Notes under the pieces: generated by a model
The model's database searches: none
Told to the model about the DNA's origin: nothing
The model's input: the letters and a program-made list of their open reading frames with translations, nothing else
Shown: positions 28,356-37,565 of the stretch, in pieces
Layout of the letters: the number at the start of each line of letters is the position of its first letter
Numbering within the stretch: the first letter of the stretch is position 1
Made by a program: the position numbers and the translations under genes
Assembly: GCF_022662305.1 (NCBI RefSeq)
Contig: NZ_JAKNQH010000005.1
Location: 327,650 to 391,649, forward strand
DNA length: 64,000 bases
Reading direction: 5' to 3'
Origin: Sphingomonas sp. BAUL-RG-20F-R05-02
Lineage (GTDB): Bacteria; Pseudomonadota; Alphaproteobacteria; Sphingomonadales; Sphingomonadaceae

Positions 28356-29446
28356 CCGGCTATGACGTGGCGATCGTCGGGGCCGGAATGGCCGGTGCCA
28401 GTCTCGCGGCGGCGATCGGTACGCGTGCGCGCGTGCTGCTGATCGAGGCGGAGGATGCGCCGGGTTATCATGCGACGGGTCGCTCCGCGGCGTTCTGGTC
28501 CGAGACGTATGGCGGGCCGGGCGTACAACCGCTCACCACCGCCTCCGGTCCGTTCCTGCAAGCCGGCGGGTTCCTCGATCCACTTGGGGCGCTGCACATC
28601 GGGCGAACGAAAGATGCGGCGGCGGGCGATGCGTTTCTGGCGGACTTCGCGGGTAGCGGGATAGCGCTGGATCGCGTCGATCCGGCCCGCCGGATCCCTG
28701 GGCTGCGGCCCGAATGGACGCTTGGCATCGCCGAGCCGAGCAGCACCTATATCGATGTGGCGGCGCTTCACGCGCAGTATCTCGCCCTCGCGCGGCGGGC
28801 AGGCGCAGCGCTGGTGACGAGCGCACCGCTGCACATGGCGTCGCGCCAGGGCGGGGCATGGGTGTTGCAGGCAGGCGGCGCGACGTGCCGGGCCGACATC
28901 CTCGTCAACGCCGCCGGGGCGTGGGCCGATGCGATCGCGTGTCTCGCCGGAGCGGCTCCAATCGGCGTGCAGCCGTATCGCCGCACCATGATCCAGTTGC
29001 TGACCGATCCGCCTGCGCCCGCCGATCTGCCGCTGGTCGTCGATATTGCCGGCGGCTTCTACTTCAAGCCCACGGCGGACGGACGCGTGTGGCTCAGCCC
29101 ACATGACGAGACCGCGTGCGCGCCGTGCGATGCGCAGCCGGAGGATCTGGATGTCGCGCTGGCGATCGACCGGCTGGAACAGGTGGTGGACTGGCGCGTG
29201 ACGAAGGTGGAGCGGCGCTGGGCGGGTTTGCGGAGCTTCGCACCGGACCGCCTGCCGGTATACGGCTTCGACGCGCGCGTGCCCGGGTTCTTCTGGTGCG
29301 CGGGGCAGGGCGGCTTCGGCATCCAGACCGCGCCCGCGGCGGCCGCGTTGGCGGCGGGACTGCTGCTCGGGTGCGCGCCCGACCCGTCTGTCGCGGCAAT
29401 CGATCCCGCGCGCTACGCACCCGACCGTCTGGTCGCGTTGGCCTGA
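28352..29446 (+). CDS. FAD-dependent oxidoreductase, D-amino-acid oxidase fold
   Basis: 364 residues. N-terminal dinucleotide-binding motif VAIVGAGMAGASLAAAIG, then RSAAFWSETYGG and, near the end, WCAGQGGFGIQTAPA. This layout matches DAO-family flavoproteins such as D-arginine dehydrogenase or glycine oxidase relatives. It overlaps the preceding hydrolase by ATGA. The amino-acid or amine substrate cannot be decided from sequence. Confidence 0.88.
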   Translation: MTGYDVAIVGAGMAGASLAAAIGTRARVLLIEAEDAPGYHATGRSAAFWSETYGGPGVQPLTTASGPFLQAGGFLDPLGALHIGRTKDAAAGDAFLADFAGSGIALDRVDPARRIPGLRPEWTLGIAEPSSTYIDVAALHAQYLALARRAGAALVTSAPLHMASRQGGAWVLQAGGATCRADILVNAAGAWADAIACLAGAAPIGVQPYRRTMIQLLTDPPAPADLPLVVDIAGGFYFKPTADGRVWLSPHDETACAPCDAQPEDLDVALAIDRLEQVVDWRVTKVERRWAGLRSFAPDRLPVYGFDARVPGFFWCAGQGGFGIQTAPAAAALAAGLLLGCAPDPSVAAIDPARYAPDRLVALA

Positions 29447-29492
29447 GGAAGTTCGAGCGGCTAGTATTCCGGCGCTATTAACGGCGGTGAGC

Positions 29493-29567
29493 ATGACCCA
29501 TACGTTTGTGATCGAGCGGACACGGCCTGCGAGTCCGTCGCTAAGTTCGCATACAAAGGCGGAGTGA
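29493..29567 (+). pseudogene. Possible remnant of an SRPBCC/AHSA1-domain gene
   Basis: The 24-codon frame beginning MTHTFVIERT and continuing PASPSL resembles the start of SRPBCC (activator of Hsp90 ATPase-like) proteins, which normally run to about 150 residues. It then meets a stop, and the following sequence does not continue the domain in any frame I could read. It may be a deletion remnant. The similarity covers only about 15 residues, so this is a weak call. Confidence 0.3.
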
Positions 29568-29614
29568 TCTTCAGGGCCGGTGGTTTCGAGGAGACGTAGC
29601 GCCGACCCCGCGAC

Positions 29615-29959
29615 TCAGAGGATCGCGCGAACCTTCTCCGGCGGACGCGCGAGCACTACGCCGTTTTCGGTTTCCACCAACGGGCGCTGGATCAGGATCG
29701 GCTCGGCCACCATAGCGTCCAGCACGGTGTCGTCGCTCATGGTGGTGACGTCCAGCCCGCGATCAGTCGCTTCGTTCGCGCGAACGCCTTCGGCCGGCGT
29801 CATTCCAGCGCGGGCATATAGTGCGGCGAGCTTATCACGGCTTGGCGGGGTCTTGAGGTATTCGATCACCTCGACCTCGACACCAGGTGTTCCTTCCAAG
29901 ATCGCCAGCGCGGTCCGTGAGGTGCCGCAGCGCGGGTTGTGCCAGATCGTCGCCTTCAT
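29615..29959 (-). CDS. arsC: ArsC-family (arsenate reductase-like) thioredoxin-fold protein
   Basis: 114 residues from the ATG at 29959. Catalytic Cys11 sits in NPRCGTSR, and the downstream PILIQRPLV holds the conserved arginine of glutaredoxin-linked arsenate reductases. Its start overlaps the stop of the MFS transporter by four bases. No arsR, arsB or acr3 gene is nearby, so whether it reduces arsenate or is a housekeeping ArsC/Spx-like protein is open. Confidence 0.85.
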   Translation of the reverse strand: MKATIWHNPRCGTSRTALAILEGTPGVEVEVIEYLKTPPSRDKLAALYARAGMTPAEGVRANEATDRGLDVTTMSDDTVLDAMVAEPILIQRPLVETENGVVLARPPEKVRAIL

Positions 29960-31182
29960 GCTTCCGCCTCCTTGACGAAATCCACGTCGCGCCGCTCCGG
30001 CCCGATCGCGGTCCACACGATGATAACGACCAGGGTAATGCCCGCCACCATCGCCAGCGCCAGACCGTAATCGCCGCCGTGCCGCTCGGCGATGTCGGCC
30101 TGGATGACGGCGTTACGCGCCGCGATCAGGTTGCCCAGTTGATAGGCGAACCCCGGAAACATCCCTCGCACAGCCGCCGGCGACAGTTCGTTGAGGTGGA
30201 CCGGCACGATCCCCCACGCGCCCTGCACCGCGACCTGCATCAGGAACGCGCCCACCGCCAGCATCACCGGCGTTACCGAAAACGCCCACAGCGGGATGAC
30301 CGGCACCGCGCACAGGCAACCGATGATGATCGCGCGCTTGCGGCCGATCCGTTCCGACCAGATGCCAAACCCGATCCCGCCGAAGATCGCGCCCGCGTTC
30401 ATCACCATCGCGATCAGCCCGGCAGTCTGCGTCGACAGGTGGTGCTGCGCCTTGAGGAAGGTCGGGTAGATATCCTGCGTACCGTGGCTGAAGAAGTTGA
30501 ACGCGGTCATCAGCACGACGAGGTACAGCGCGATCTTCCAGTTGGCGGCGAGCGCGGCGAACGGGTTGACGCGTGGCTTCTTCGCGAGCGCCTCGTACGC
30601 CGGGCTTTCCTCGACATGCATGCGGATCAGGAACACCAGGATGGCGGGCACCACGCCGATCAGGAACATGCCGCGCCAGCCGATATGATCGAACAGCAGG
30701 AAGAACACCAAGCTGGCGAGGAAATAGCCCGACGGATAGCCCGATTGCAGCAGGCCTGACACCGGCCCGCGCAATTTGGCGGGGATGCTCTCCATTACAA
30801 GGCTGGCGCCGATCCCCCATTCGCCGCCCATCGCGAAGCCGAACAGCGCGCGGATCACGAACAATGAGGTTAGCGACCAGGCGAACGCGGACAGCACCGA
30901 GAAGGCGGAAAAGGCGAGGATGACGATCATCATCACCGGCCGCCGCCCGAAGCGATCGGCGGCGAGACCGAACACCAGCGCGCCGAACGGCCGCGCGGCG
31001 AGCGTGAAGAACGTCGCCTCTGCGGTAGTCTTCACATCCGTGCCAAACTCCTTGGCGACGGCAGAGAACATGAACACCATCAGGAAGAAATCGAACGCAT
31101 CGAGCGTCCAGCCGAGATAGCTCGCCCAGATCGAGCTTTTCTGCGCCGGGGTGAGCGCTTTCAGGTCGGCGATGACGGCCAT
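29956..31182 (-). CDS. MFS transporter, metabolite:H+ symporter type
   Basis: 408 residues with twelve predicted helices. DAFDFFLMVFMFSAVA, GLAADRFGRRPVMM and GGEWGIGASLVMES are signatures of the metabolite:H+ symporter family (ShiA, ProP, JEN1-like), which takes up carboxylates, shikimate or osmolytes. It is cotranscribed with the ArsC-like gene. The substrate is not determined. Confidence 0.87.
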   Translation of the reverse strand: MAVIADLKALTPAQKSSIWASYLGWTLDAFDFFLMVFMFSAVAKEFGTDVKTTAEATFFTLAARPFGALVFGLAADRFGRRPVMMIVILAFSAFSVLSAFAWSLTSLFVIRALFGFAMGGEWGIGASLVMESIPAKLRGPVSGLLQSGYPSGYFLASLVFFLLFDHIGWRGMFLIGVVPAILVFLIRMHVEESPAYEALAKKPRVNPFAALAANWKIALYLVVLMTAFNFFSHGTQDIYPTFLKAQHHLSTQTAGLIAMVMNAGAIFGGIGFGIWSERIGRKRAIIIGCLCAVPVIPLWAFSVTPVMLAVGAFLMQVAVQGAWGIVPVHLNELSPAAVRGMFPGFAYQLGNLIAARNAVIQADIAERHGGDYGLALAMVAGITLVVIIVWTAIGPERRDVDFVKEAEA

Positions 31183-31301
31183 GTCTGGTCCTTGAGGTGG
31201 GCGGACACCTTAGGGAGCGGGGCGGGGTTTGGGCAAGGGTGCCCTGCTATAGCGGATGGCCTGCTCGCGGTCATGTTGGCCGGGATTGCCCATCACCCTC
31301 A

Positions 31302-31327
31302 CCTTCCCCGGCCTGCGCCGGGGAAGG
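31302..31327. repeat. REP-like perfect hairpin between accC and the MFS gene
   Basis: CCTTCCCCGG and CCGGGGAAGG form a 10-bp stem around CCTGCG, 19 bases after the accC stop. The sequence resembles the short intergenic palindromes dispersed in many GC-rich proteobacterial genomes. Without a T-run it may still end or stabilise the accBC message. Confidence 0.5.
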
Positions 31328-31345
31328 GCTATGCGTAAGGGGCCG

Positions 31346-32704
31346 TCAGCCCAGATTCTCCGGCCGCGCCAGCCAGTCTTCCAGCCACTTGATGGTATAG
31401 TCGCCCGCCTGAAACTCGGGATCGTCGAGCAGCGCCTGATGCAGCGGGATCGTCGTCTTCACGCCGTCGATCACGAACTCCTCAAGCGCACGGCGCAGCC
31501 GCAGCAGGCAGCCCTCGCGGGTGCGGCCGTAGACGATCAGCTTGGCGATCATCGAGTCATAATAGGGAGGGATGCGATAACCCGCGTACAGCCCGCTATC
31601 GACGCGGACGTGCATGCCGCCCGGCGCGTGGTAATATTCGATCTTGCCGGGGGACGGTGCGAAGGTGCGCGGATCCTCGGCATTGATACGACATTCGATC
31701 GCGTGGCCGCGGAACTCCAGTTCCTCCTGCCGGACCGAGAGGGGATGCCCCTCGGCGATGCGGATCTGTTCGCGCACCAGATCCATGCCGGTGATCGCTT
31801 CCGTCACCGGATGCTCGACCTGAAGGCGGGTGTTCATCTCGATGAAATAGAACTCGCCGTCTTCCCACAGGAACTCGATCGTGCCGGCGCCGCGATAGGC
31901 CATGTCGGCCATCGCCTTGGCGACGATACCACCCATCCGCGCGCGATCCTCAAGCCCGAGCACGGGCGAGGGGGCTTCCTCCAGCACCTTCTGGTGGCGA
32001 CGCTGGAGCGAGCAATCGCGTTCGCCGAGGTGGATGGCGTTGCCGTTGCCGTCGCCGAACACCTGGAACTCGATATGGCGCGGGTTGCCGAGATATTTTT
32101 CGAGATAGACGGTGGCATCGCCGAACGCGGCCTTAGCCTCGCGACCAGCCTGCTGCATCAGCGTTTCGAGCTCGTCCTCGGATGTGCATACCTTCATGCC
32201 ACGCCCGCCGCCGCCCGATGCGGCCTTGATGATCACCGGGTAACCGATGCTCGCCGCGATCGCGCGGGCTTCCTCGACATCGCTGATCGCGCCGTCCGAA
32301 CCCGGCACCAGCGGCAGGCCGAGCGCGCCGGCGGTGCGCTTGGCCTCGACCTTGTCGCCCATCGTGCGGATATGTTCGGGCTTGGGGCCGACGAAGATCA
32401 GCCCGTGCGCCTCGACGATCTCGGCGAACTTGGCGTTCTCCGACAGGAAGCCGTAGCCCGGGTGGATTGCGTCCGCGCCGGAAATCTCCGCTGCCGAGAT
32501 GATGTTGGGGATGTTGAGATAGCTCTCGGCAGCCGAAGGCGGGCCGATGCAGATCGCCTGATCGGCGAGCCGCACGTGCATCGCATCGGCGTCTGCAGTG
32601 GAATGCACCGCCACCGTCTGGATGCCCATTTCATGACACGCGCGGTGAATGCGCAGCGCGATCTCGCCGCGATTGGCGATCAGCAGCTTCTTGATGTCGG
32701 GCAT
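31346..32704 (-). CDS. accC: Acetyl-CoA carboxylase biotin carboxylase subunit
   Basis: 452 residues, standard for AccC. The ATP-grasp fold shows [15 protein letters not shown], the glycine-rich [13 protein letters not shown] and the metal-binding [20 protein letters not shown] region. It carboxylates biotin on AccB using bicarbonate and ATP, the first step of fatty-acid synthesis. It starts one base after accB. Confidence 0.98.
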   Translation of the reverse strand: MPDIKKLLIANRGEIALRIHRACHEMGIQTVAVHSTADADAMHVRLADQAICIGPPSAAESYLNIPNIISAAEISGADAIHPGYGFLSENAKFAEIVEAHGLIFVGPKPEHIRTMGDKVEAKRTAGALGLPLVPGSDGAISDVEEARAIAASIGYPVIIKAASGGGGRGMKVCTSEDELETLMQQAGREAKAAFGDATVYLEKYLGNPRHIEFQVFGDGNGNAIHLGERDCSLQRRHQKVLEEAPSPVLGLEDRARMGGIVAKAMADMAYRGAGTIEFLWEDGEFYFIEMNTRLQVEHPVTEAITGMDLVREQIRIAEGHPLSVRQEELEFRGHAIECRINAEDPRTFAPSPGKIEYYHAPGGMHVRVDSGLYAGYRIPPYYDSMIAKLIVYGRTREGCLLRLRRALEEFVIDGVKTTIPLHQALLDDPEFQAGDYTIKWLEDWLARPENLG

Positions 32705-32705
32705 A

Positions 32706-33188
32706 TTACGCTACGACCACCAGCGGCTGGTCGAACTCGACCGGCTGGCCGTTCTCGACCAACAGCGCCTTCACCGTGCCGGCCGACGGCGCGACGATAG
32801 GGTTCATCACCTTCATCGCCTCGACGATGAGCAAGGTGTCGCCCGCCGCAACCGTATCACCGACAGACACGAACGCCTTGGCGCCGGGTTCGGCCGAGAG
32901 ATACACCGTCCCGACCATCGGCGATTTCACCGCATTGGCGCTGACCGCCGTCGGCGCGGCGACGATCTCCGGCGCGGCGAGCGCGGGCGCGGCCGCCGCC
33001 GGGGCAGTGGGCGCTGCATAGTGCATTGGCGCGGGTGCGACCTGCGCGGCCTTGCGGGCGATACGGATTTTGCGGTCGCCGTCCTCGACCTCGATCTCGG
33101 TCAGATCGGTCGCGTCAAGCATCTCGGCGAGCTGGCGGACCAGATCGACGTCGATCCGCATTGCGTCATTGGTGGTGTTGTCGGTCAT
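32706..33188 (-). CDS. accB: Biotin carboxyl carrier protein of acetyl-CoA carboxylase
   Basis: 160 residues from the ATG at 33188 (GGGGG upstream). An N-terminal helical segment, an Ala/Pro-rich linker (about 47-85) and a C-terminal biotinyl domain with [10 protein letters not shown], biotin attached to Lys126. It carries carboxybiotin between AccC and the carboxyltransferase. The operon is aroQ-accB-accC, the frequent alphaproteobacterial order. Confidence 0.97.
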   Translation of the reverse strand: MTDNTTNDAMRIDVDLVRQLAEMLDATDLTEIEVEDGDRKIRIARKAAQVAPAPMHYAAPTAPAAAAPALAAPEIVAAPTAVSANAVKSPMVGTVYLSAEPGAKAFVSVGDTVAAGDTLLIVEAMKVMNPIVAPSAGTVKALLVENGQPVEFDQPLVVVA

Positions 33189-33237
33189 GCGACCCCCGTT
33201 ATCCCTGATCTTGATCTGGTTCAAACGGCGCGTCCTG

Positions 33238-33672
33238 TCAGAACCGCGCCGCCGCTTCAAGCGCCAGCATGTAGGAATACGCACCGAACCCCGCCACGGT
33301 GCCCTTCGCGGCCATGCCGACGTAGCTTTTGTGGCGGAACGCCTCGCGCGTGTGCGGATTAGAGAGATGCACCTCTAGCACCGGCGTCCTGATGCCCTTG
33401 ATCGCATCGTGGATCGCGATGGAAGTGTGGGTGTGCGCGCCGGCGTTGAGCAGCACCGCCTTCGCGCCCACCGCCTGCGCCTCGTGCAGCCAGTCGACGA
33501 GATGGCCCTCATGATTGGACTGCCGCACGTCGACCGACAGGTCGAGTTCGCGCGCACGGTCTTCCAGCATGCCGGCGATGTCGTCGAGCGTCTCGTCGCC
33601 ATAGATCTCCGGCTCGCGCGTGCCGAGCAGGTTGAGGTTCGGGCCGTTGAGGACGAAGATGGTGTCGGGCAT
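33238..33672 (-). CDS. aroQ: Type II 3-dehydroquinate dehydratase
   Basis: 144 residues, normal for the type II enzyme of the shikimate pathway. It shows [17 protein letters not shown] (Arg19, Tyr24), [11 protein letters not shown], and EVHLSN with His102. First gene of the aroQ-accB-accC operon, divergent from the thiS-thiG fusion 78 bases away. Confidence 0.96.
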   Translation of the reverse strand: MPDTIFVLNGPNLNLLGTREPEIYGDETLDDIAGMLEDRARELDLSVDVRQSNHEGHLVDWLHEAQAVGAKAVLLNAGAHTHTSIAIHDAIKGIRTPVLEVHLSNPHTREAFRHKSYVGMAAKGTVAGFGAYSYMLALEAAARF

Positions 33673-33750
33673 CGTGGACTTTCGTTTGGCGGTGCGCGCG
33701 CCTATCTACGCCACGCAGGCGCGCCGGGCGAGATCAATTCGGGAATCGAT

Positions 33751-34755
33751 ATGCACACTGACGGAACCCTCTCGATCACCATCAACGGTGAGCATCGCCG
33801 GGTGCGCGCCGGGCTGACGCTCGCCGACCTCGCCGCCGACATGGGGCTGCTGCCGGAGAAGGTCGCGGTGGAGCGCAACCTGTCGGTGGTGCCGCGCTCG
33901 ACGTTAAAGGATGTGCTGGTCGAGGATGGCGATTCGCTGGAGATCGTGCATTTCGTCGGAGGTGGCGATCACGCCGCACCGGTCGCAGCCGACACGTGGA
34001 GCGTGGCCGGGCGGACGTTCCGCTCGCGGCTGATCGTCGGTACCGGCAAGTACAAGGATTTCGCGCAGAACGCCGCCGCGCTGGACGCCTCGGGCGCGGA
34101 GATCGTCACCGTCGCGGTGCGGCGCGTCAACGTGTCGGACCCGAACGCGCCGATGCTGACCGAATTCATCGACCCCAAAAAGGTCACGTATTTGCCTAAC
34201 ACCGCCGGCTGCTTCGATGCCGACTCGGCGATCCGCACGCTGCGGCTAGCGCGCGAGGCGGGTGGCTGGGATCTCGTCAAGCTCGAGGTGCTGGGCGAGG
34301 CCAAGACGCTCTACCCCGACATGGTCGAGACGCTGCGTGCGACCGAGGTGCTCGCCAAGGAGGGCTTCTTGCCGATGGTCTATTGCGTGGATGATCCAAT
34401 CGCGGCGAAGCGGCTGGAGAATGCTGGCGCGGTGGCGATCATGCCGCTGGGCGCGCCGATCGGCTCGGGGCTCGGCATCCAGAATCAGGTGACGATCCGG
34501 CTGATCGTCGAGGGCGCCGGCGTGCCGGTGCTGGTCGATGCCGGTGTGGGCACTGCATCCGACGCGGCGGCGGCAATGGAACTCGGCTGCGACGGCGTGC
34601 TGATGAACACCGCGATCGCTGAGGCGAAGGACCCGATCATGATGGCCGCCGCGATGAAGGCGGGCGTGGAGGCCGGGCGGCTGGCCTATCTTGCCGGGCG
34701 GATGGGCAAGCGTCGCTATGCCGATCCGTCGAGTCCGCTCTCAGGCCTGATCTGA
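33751..34755 (+). CDS. thiG: Fused sulfur carrier ThiS / thiazole synthase ThiG
   Basis: 334 residues made of two normally separate proteins. Residues 6-72 are a ThiS ubiquitin-like fold ([12 protein letters not shown], then [16 protein letters not shown]), and 82-334 are ThiG, with the Schiff-base lysine at Lys177 in [16 protein letters not shown]. ThiS delivers sulfur as a C-terminal thiocarboxylate to ThiG, which builds the thiamine thiazole. Here the Gly-Gly that would be thiocarboxylated is internal (70-72), followed by a short linker DHAAPVAA. The ATG at 33751 has GGGAA upstream. I see no TPP-riboswitch motif in the 78-base upstream gap. Confidence 0.93.
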   Translation: MHTDGTLSITINGEHRRVRAGLTLADLAADMGLLPEKVAVERNLSVVPRSTLKDVLVEDGDSLEIVHFVGGGDHAAPVAADTWSVAGRTFRSRLIVGTGKYKDFAQNAAALDASGAEIVTVAVRRVNVSDPNAPMLTEFIDPKKVTYLPNTAGCFDADSAIRTLRLAREAGGWDLVKLEVLGEAKTLYPDMVETLRATEVLAKEGFLPMVYCVDDPIAAKRLENAGAVAIMPLGAPIGSGLGIQNQVTIRLIVEGAGVPVLVDAGVGTASDAAAAMELGCDGVLMNTAIAEAKDPIMMAAAMKAGVEAGRLAYLAGRMGKRRYADPSSPLSGLI

Positions 34756-34788
34756 CGTCTCGCCATAGCTGATCTGGATCATTGAGGT

Positions 34789-34813
34789 GGAACAACGATG
34801 GGGTCCGACCGTT
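34789..34813 (+). promoter_or_regulatory. EcfG-type general stress promoter upstream of csbD
   Basis: GGAAC (34789-34793), 16 bases, CGTT (34810-34813): an exact match to the EcfG consensus GGAAC-N16/17-CGTT, 58 bases before the CsbD start. CsbD proteins are classical members of the general stress regulon, which supports the assignment. Confidence 0.8.
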
Positions 34814-34871
34814 GTTTAAGCAGGTAGCGTCACGCACCTGCGCGACGCGGCAACCGACAGGAGATTCCATC

Positions 34872-35042
34872 ATGGGTGAACTCGTCGACAAGATCAAAGG
34901 CAACGTCAACGAAGCGCTTGGCAAGGCCAAGCAGCAGAGCGACGATCCGGTAACGCAGGCCGACGGCGCTGATCAGGAAGCGACCGGCAAGGGCCAGCAG
35001 CTCAAAGGCAAGGTCAAGGGCATGCTTGGCGACGACATCTGA
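34872..35042 (+). CDS. CsbD-family stress protein
   Basis: 56 residues from the ATG at 34872, with GGAG upstream. The sequence GELVDKIKGNVNEALGKAK and ATGKGQQLKGKVKG is the CsbD-like repeat pattern: small, charged, highly soluble and probably unstructured until stressed. The molecular role is unknown; the family is widely induced by general stress. An EcfG promoter lies upstream and a strong terminator downstream, so it is a single-gene unit. Confidence 0.93.
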   Translation: MGELVDKIKGNVNEALGKAKQQSDDPVTQADGADQEATGKGQQLKGKVKGMLGDDI

Positions 35043-35065
35043 GTCATCGCCTGTGTCGAAGATAC

Positions 35066-35095
35066 AGCCGCTCCGGGAAACCGGGGCGGCTTTTT
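35066..35095 (+). terminator. Intrinsic terminator of csbD
   Basis: An 11-bp stem (35066-35076 with 35081-35091; one G-T pair) with GAAA tetraloop, followed by TTTTT. It is 24 bases after the CsbD stop. Confidence 0.92.
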
Positions 35096-35105
35096 CGTGT
35101 GAGGC

Positions 35106-36761
35106 TTATGCTGCTCCGTCCCGCAGCATCGCACCGGCGGTGATGGCGCGCATCTCCGTCTTCAGGTGGATCAGCTTGACTCCCGGCTCGGCCAGCGCCC
35201 GCTGCAAAGCCGGCGCGAACGCTTCGGTCGCCTCTACCGTTTCCGCCCAGCAGCCATACGCCCGTGCAAGCGCGGCGAAATCGGGATTTCCGAGCCGGGT
35301 GCCGCTGACTCGACCGGGATAGTCGCGCTCCTGATGCATGCGGATCGTGCCGTAGCCACCGTTGTCGATCACTAGCACCAGCATGTTCGCACCGTGTGTC
35401 ACCGCCGTCGCGAGTTCTTGGCCGTTCATCAGGAAACAGCCGTCGCCGGCGAGCGCGACGATCATGCGTTGCGGATGACGCAGCGCGGCCGCGGTGGCGG
35501 CGGGAACACCGTAGCCCATTGCGCCCGCGGTCGGCGCAAGCTGGCTGACCGGGCCGGCATAGCGCCAGTAGCGGTGCCACCAGCCGCTGTAGTTTCCAGC
35601 ACCGTTGCAGATGATCGTGTCTGCCGGCAGCATGTCGCGCATCGCCGCCACGCAGGGGCCGAGATCGAGCGCCAAGCCATCGCGCGGGGCGGGTGTGGAC
35701 CAATCGAGATAATCGTCGTGCGCCTGCGCACCCGCCGCCAGCGCTGTCATGTCGATCGACAGCAACGCGTCCCCGAACGAGGCCATGTCTGCGCAAATCG
35801 CGAGATCGGTGCGATAGGTGCTGCCGAGCTCGACTGGATCGGGATGGACGTGAACCAGCGTTTGTCCGGGATGATCCGACGTGACGAGCGCGTAGCCATC
35901 GGTCGTCGCTTCGCCCAATCGCGGGCCGACCACCAGCAGCAGATCGGCGGCGCGTACGCGCTCGACCAGCTTCGGATTGGGGCCATATCCCAGGTTGCCT
36001 GCCCACACCGTGCAGTCGTTCGGCACCGCATCCTGCCGCCGGAACGCGCAGGCGATCGGCACGCCGCTGCGCTCGGCCCATGCCGCGATGTCGCGCGCGG
36101 CGGTGCCGGTCCAGCCGGCGCCGCCGACGATCATCACCGGCCGTTCGGCCGTATCCAGCAATCCGGCCAGCGCGCGCAGTTCGATCGGGTCGACCGCCTG
36201 GATGATCCGTTCGACACATGGGCGGTCGATCGCTTCCACGACATCCTTGAGCATGTCCTCGGGCAGCGCGAGGACGACCGGACCGGGCCGCCCGCTGAGC
36301 GCTGTCGCATAGGCACGCGCGACATATTCGGGGATGCGACGCGCGTCGTCGATCCGCGCCGCCCACTTGGCGATCGGTGCGAACATCGCCTCGAAATTGA
36401 TCTCCTGAAACGCCTCGCGATCACGCGTGGCGCGATCGACATCGCCGATGAACAGGATCATCGGCTGACTGTCCTGCATCGCGACATGGACGCCGATCGA
36501 GGCGTTGGTTGCGCCCGGTCCGCGTGTGACGAAGGCGATGCCAGGCCGCCCGGTCAACGCACCGTCCGCGCACGCCATGAAGGCGACGCCGCCTTCTTGC
36601 CGGCACACCACAACGTCAATCGCCGGCGTGTCATGCAGCGCGTCCAACACCGCCAGGAAACTCTCGCCCGGTACGGTGAAGATCCGGTCGCTGCCTTGCG
36701 CCAGCAGTTGATCGACCAGGATGCGGCCACCGGTGCGAGCGGGAGGGGGGGAGATCATCAT
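35106..36761 (-). CDS. Thiamine-pyrophosphate-dependent enzyme, acetolactate-synthase-like
   Basis: 551 residues from the ATG at 36761 (a TTG two codons upstream is also possible). All three domains of the benzoylformate decarboxylase/acetolactate synthase superfamily are present: the pyrimidine-binding domain with catalytic Glu56 in RQEGG, the central domain (about 190-340), and the PP domain with GDG (439-441) and Asn467. I cannot choose between acetolactate synthase, glyoxylate carboligase-like and other carboligase/decarboxylase activities. There is no ilvN small subunit nearby, which argues against a biosynthetic ilvB. Confidence 0.87.
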   Translation of the reverse strand: MMISPPPARTGGRILVDQLLAQGSDRIFTVPGESFLAVLDALHDTPAIDVVVCRQEGGVAFMACADGALTGRPGIAFVTRGPGATNASIGVHVAMQDSQPMILFIGDVDRATRDREAFQEINFEAMFAPIAKWAARIDDARRIPEYVARAYATALSGRPGPVVLALPEDMLKDVVEAIDRPCVERIIQAVDPIELRALAGLLDTAERPVMIVGGAGWTGTAARDIAAWAERSGVPIACAFRRQDAVPNDCTVWAGNLGYGPNPKLVERVRAADLLLVVGPRLGEATTDGYALVTSDHPGQTLVHVHPDPVELGSTYRTDLAICADMASFGDALLSIDMTALAAGAQAHDDYLDWSTPAPRDGLALDLGPCVAAMRDMLPADTIICNGAGNYSGWWHRYWRYAGPVSQLAPTAGAMGYGVPAATAAALRHPQRMIVALAGDGCFLMNGQELATAVTHGANMLVLVIDNGGYGTIRMHQERDYPGRVSGTRLGNPDFAALARAYGCWAETVEATEAFAPALQRALAEPGVKLIHLKTEMRAITAGAMLRDGAA

Positions 36762-37210
36762 CGCCAAGTGTCTAAACGCTGGGCAGCGGCTTGTCGAAGG
36801 GGGGTGATCTCAACTTGTGCCGCGCGCTACTTCCCTAGCAAAGACCAAGGTCCAAGTGGCGTTGTGTTGGGATGGGAGCTGAGCGCTCAGCACCGCGCGT
36901 TGCGAGAAGGGATCGCTGCCCGCCTAGCAAAGGAGCAGAGGGCTTGCAGATTAGTGCGGAAGCGCGTTCGCAACCCGCGTTGATGGAACGCGAACAATGT
37001 CGAGATAGTTTACATACCCATTACGGGCATGCTGATCGTTAACCTTATAAGCCGCTCGTTTTCGCTACTTTTGCTAATTTGGCACGCGGTCTGCAACGCC
37101 ATCAGCAGCCGAGCGGTAACGCTTCAGCAGGACGGGCCGATGCTGCCCCCGATCTCGCGTCGGTCCGTCCGCACCCGGCTCACGCACCGGGTACGGCGGA
37201 ACCATTATCC
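36762..37210. other. Gene-free region between the TPP enzyme and grxD
   Basis: 449 bases with no convincing gene. The upstream region of the minus-strand TPP enzyme is here, and a perfect 14-bp palindrome GCTGAGCGCTCAGC (36878-36891) could be an operator. The stretch around 37000-37080 is AT-richer than its surroundings. Near 37190 a short inverted repeat (ACCCGG/CCGGGT) follows the grxD stop. Plus-strand frames here have no similarity I recognise. Confidence 0.5.
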
Positions 37211-37555
37211 TCAGGCGGCCTTGACCAGCCCGGCATCGGTGAGAAGCTGCGACAGTTCGCCGCTCTCGTACATCTCCATCATGATGTCCGACCCGCCGAC
37301 GAACTCACCCTTCACGTAAAGCTGCGGGATGGTCGGCCAGTCTGAGAACGCCTTGATGCCCTGACGCACGCCCTGATCCTGCAACACGTCGACGCTGTCG
37401 AACTCGACACCGACATGGTTGAGGATCGCGACCGCACGGCTGGAGAAGCCGCACTGCGGAAATAGCGGACTGCCCTTCATGAACAGCAGCACGTCGCTCT
37501 TGGTCACCATGGCGGCGAGGCGTGCCTGGGTATCGTCGTTGGTCTCGGGGGTCAT
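37211..37555 (-). CDS. grxD: Monothiol glutaredoxin, Grx4 family
   Basis: 114 residues from the ATG at 37555. The CGFS active site (Cys35) in FPQCGFSS, the WPTIPQLY cis-Pro region and GGSDIMMEM glutathione-binding region are all present. It carries and delivers 2Fe-2S clusters rather than reducing disulfides. It lies 10 bases after bolA, its known physical partner. Confidence 0.96.
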   Translation of the reverse strand: MTPETNDDTQARLAAMVTKSDVLLFMKGSPLFPQCGFSSRAVAILNHVGVEFDSVDVLQDQGVRQGIKAFSDWPTIPQLYVKGEFVGGSDIMMEMYESGELSQLLTDAGLVKAA

Positions 37556-37565
37556 AACGCTTCCT

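Noticed and set aside
33673..33750. TPP riboswitch upstream of the thiS-thiG fusion
   Set aside because: The gap is only 78 bases and I find no CTGAGA or matching helices of a THI element.
36983..37011. EcfG-like promoter near GGAACGCGAACAATG
   Set aside because: GGAAC is present, but no CGTT occurs 16-17 bases later, and no gene follows on that strand.
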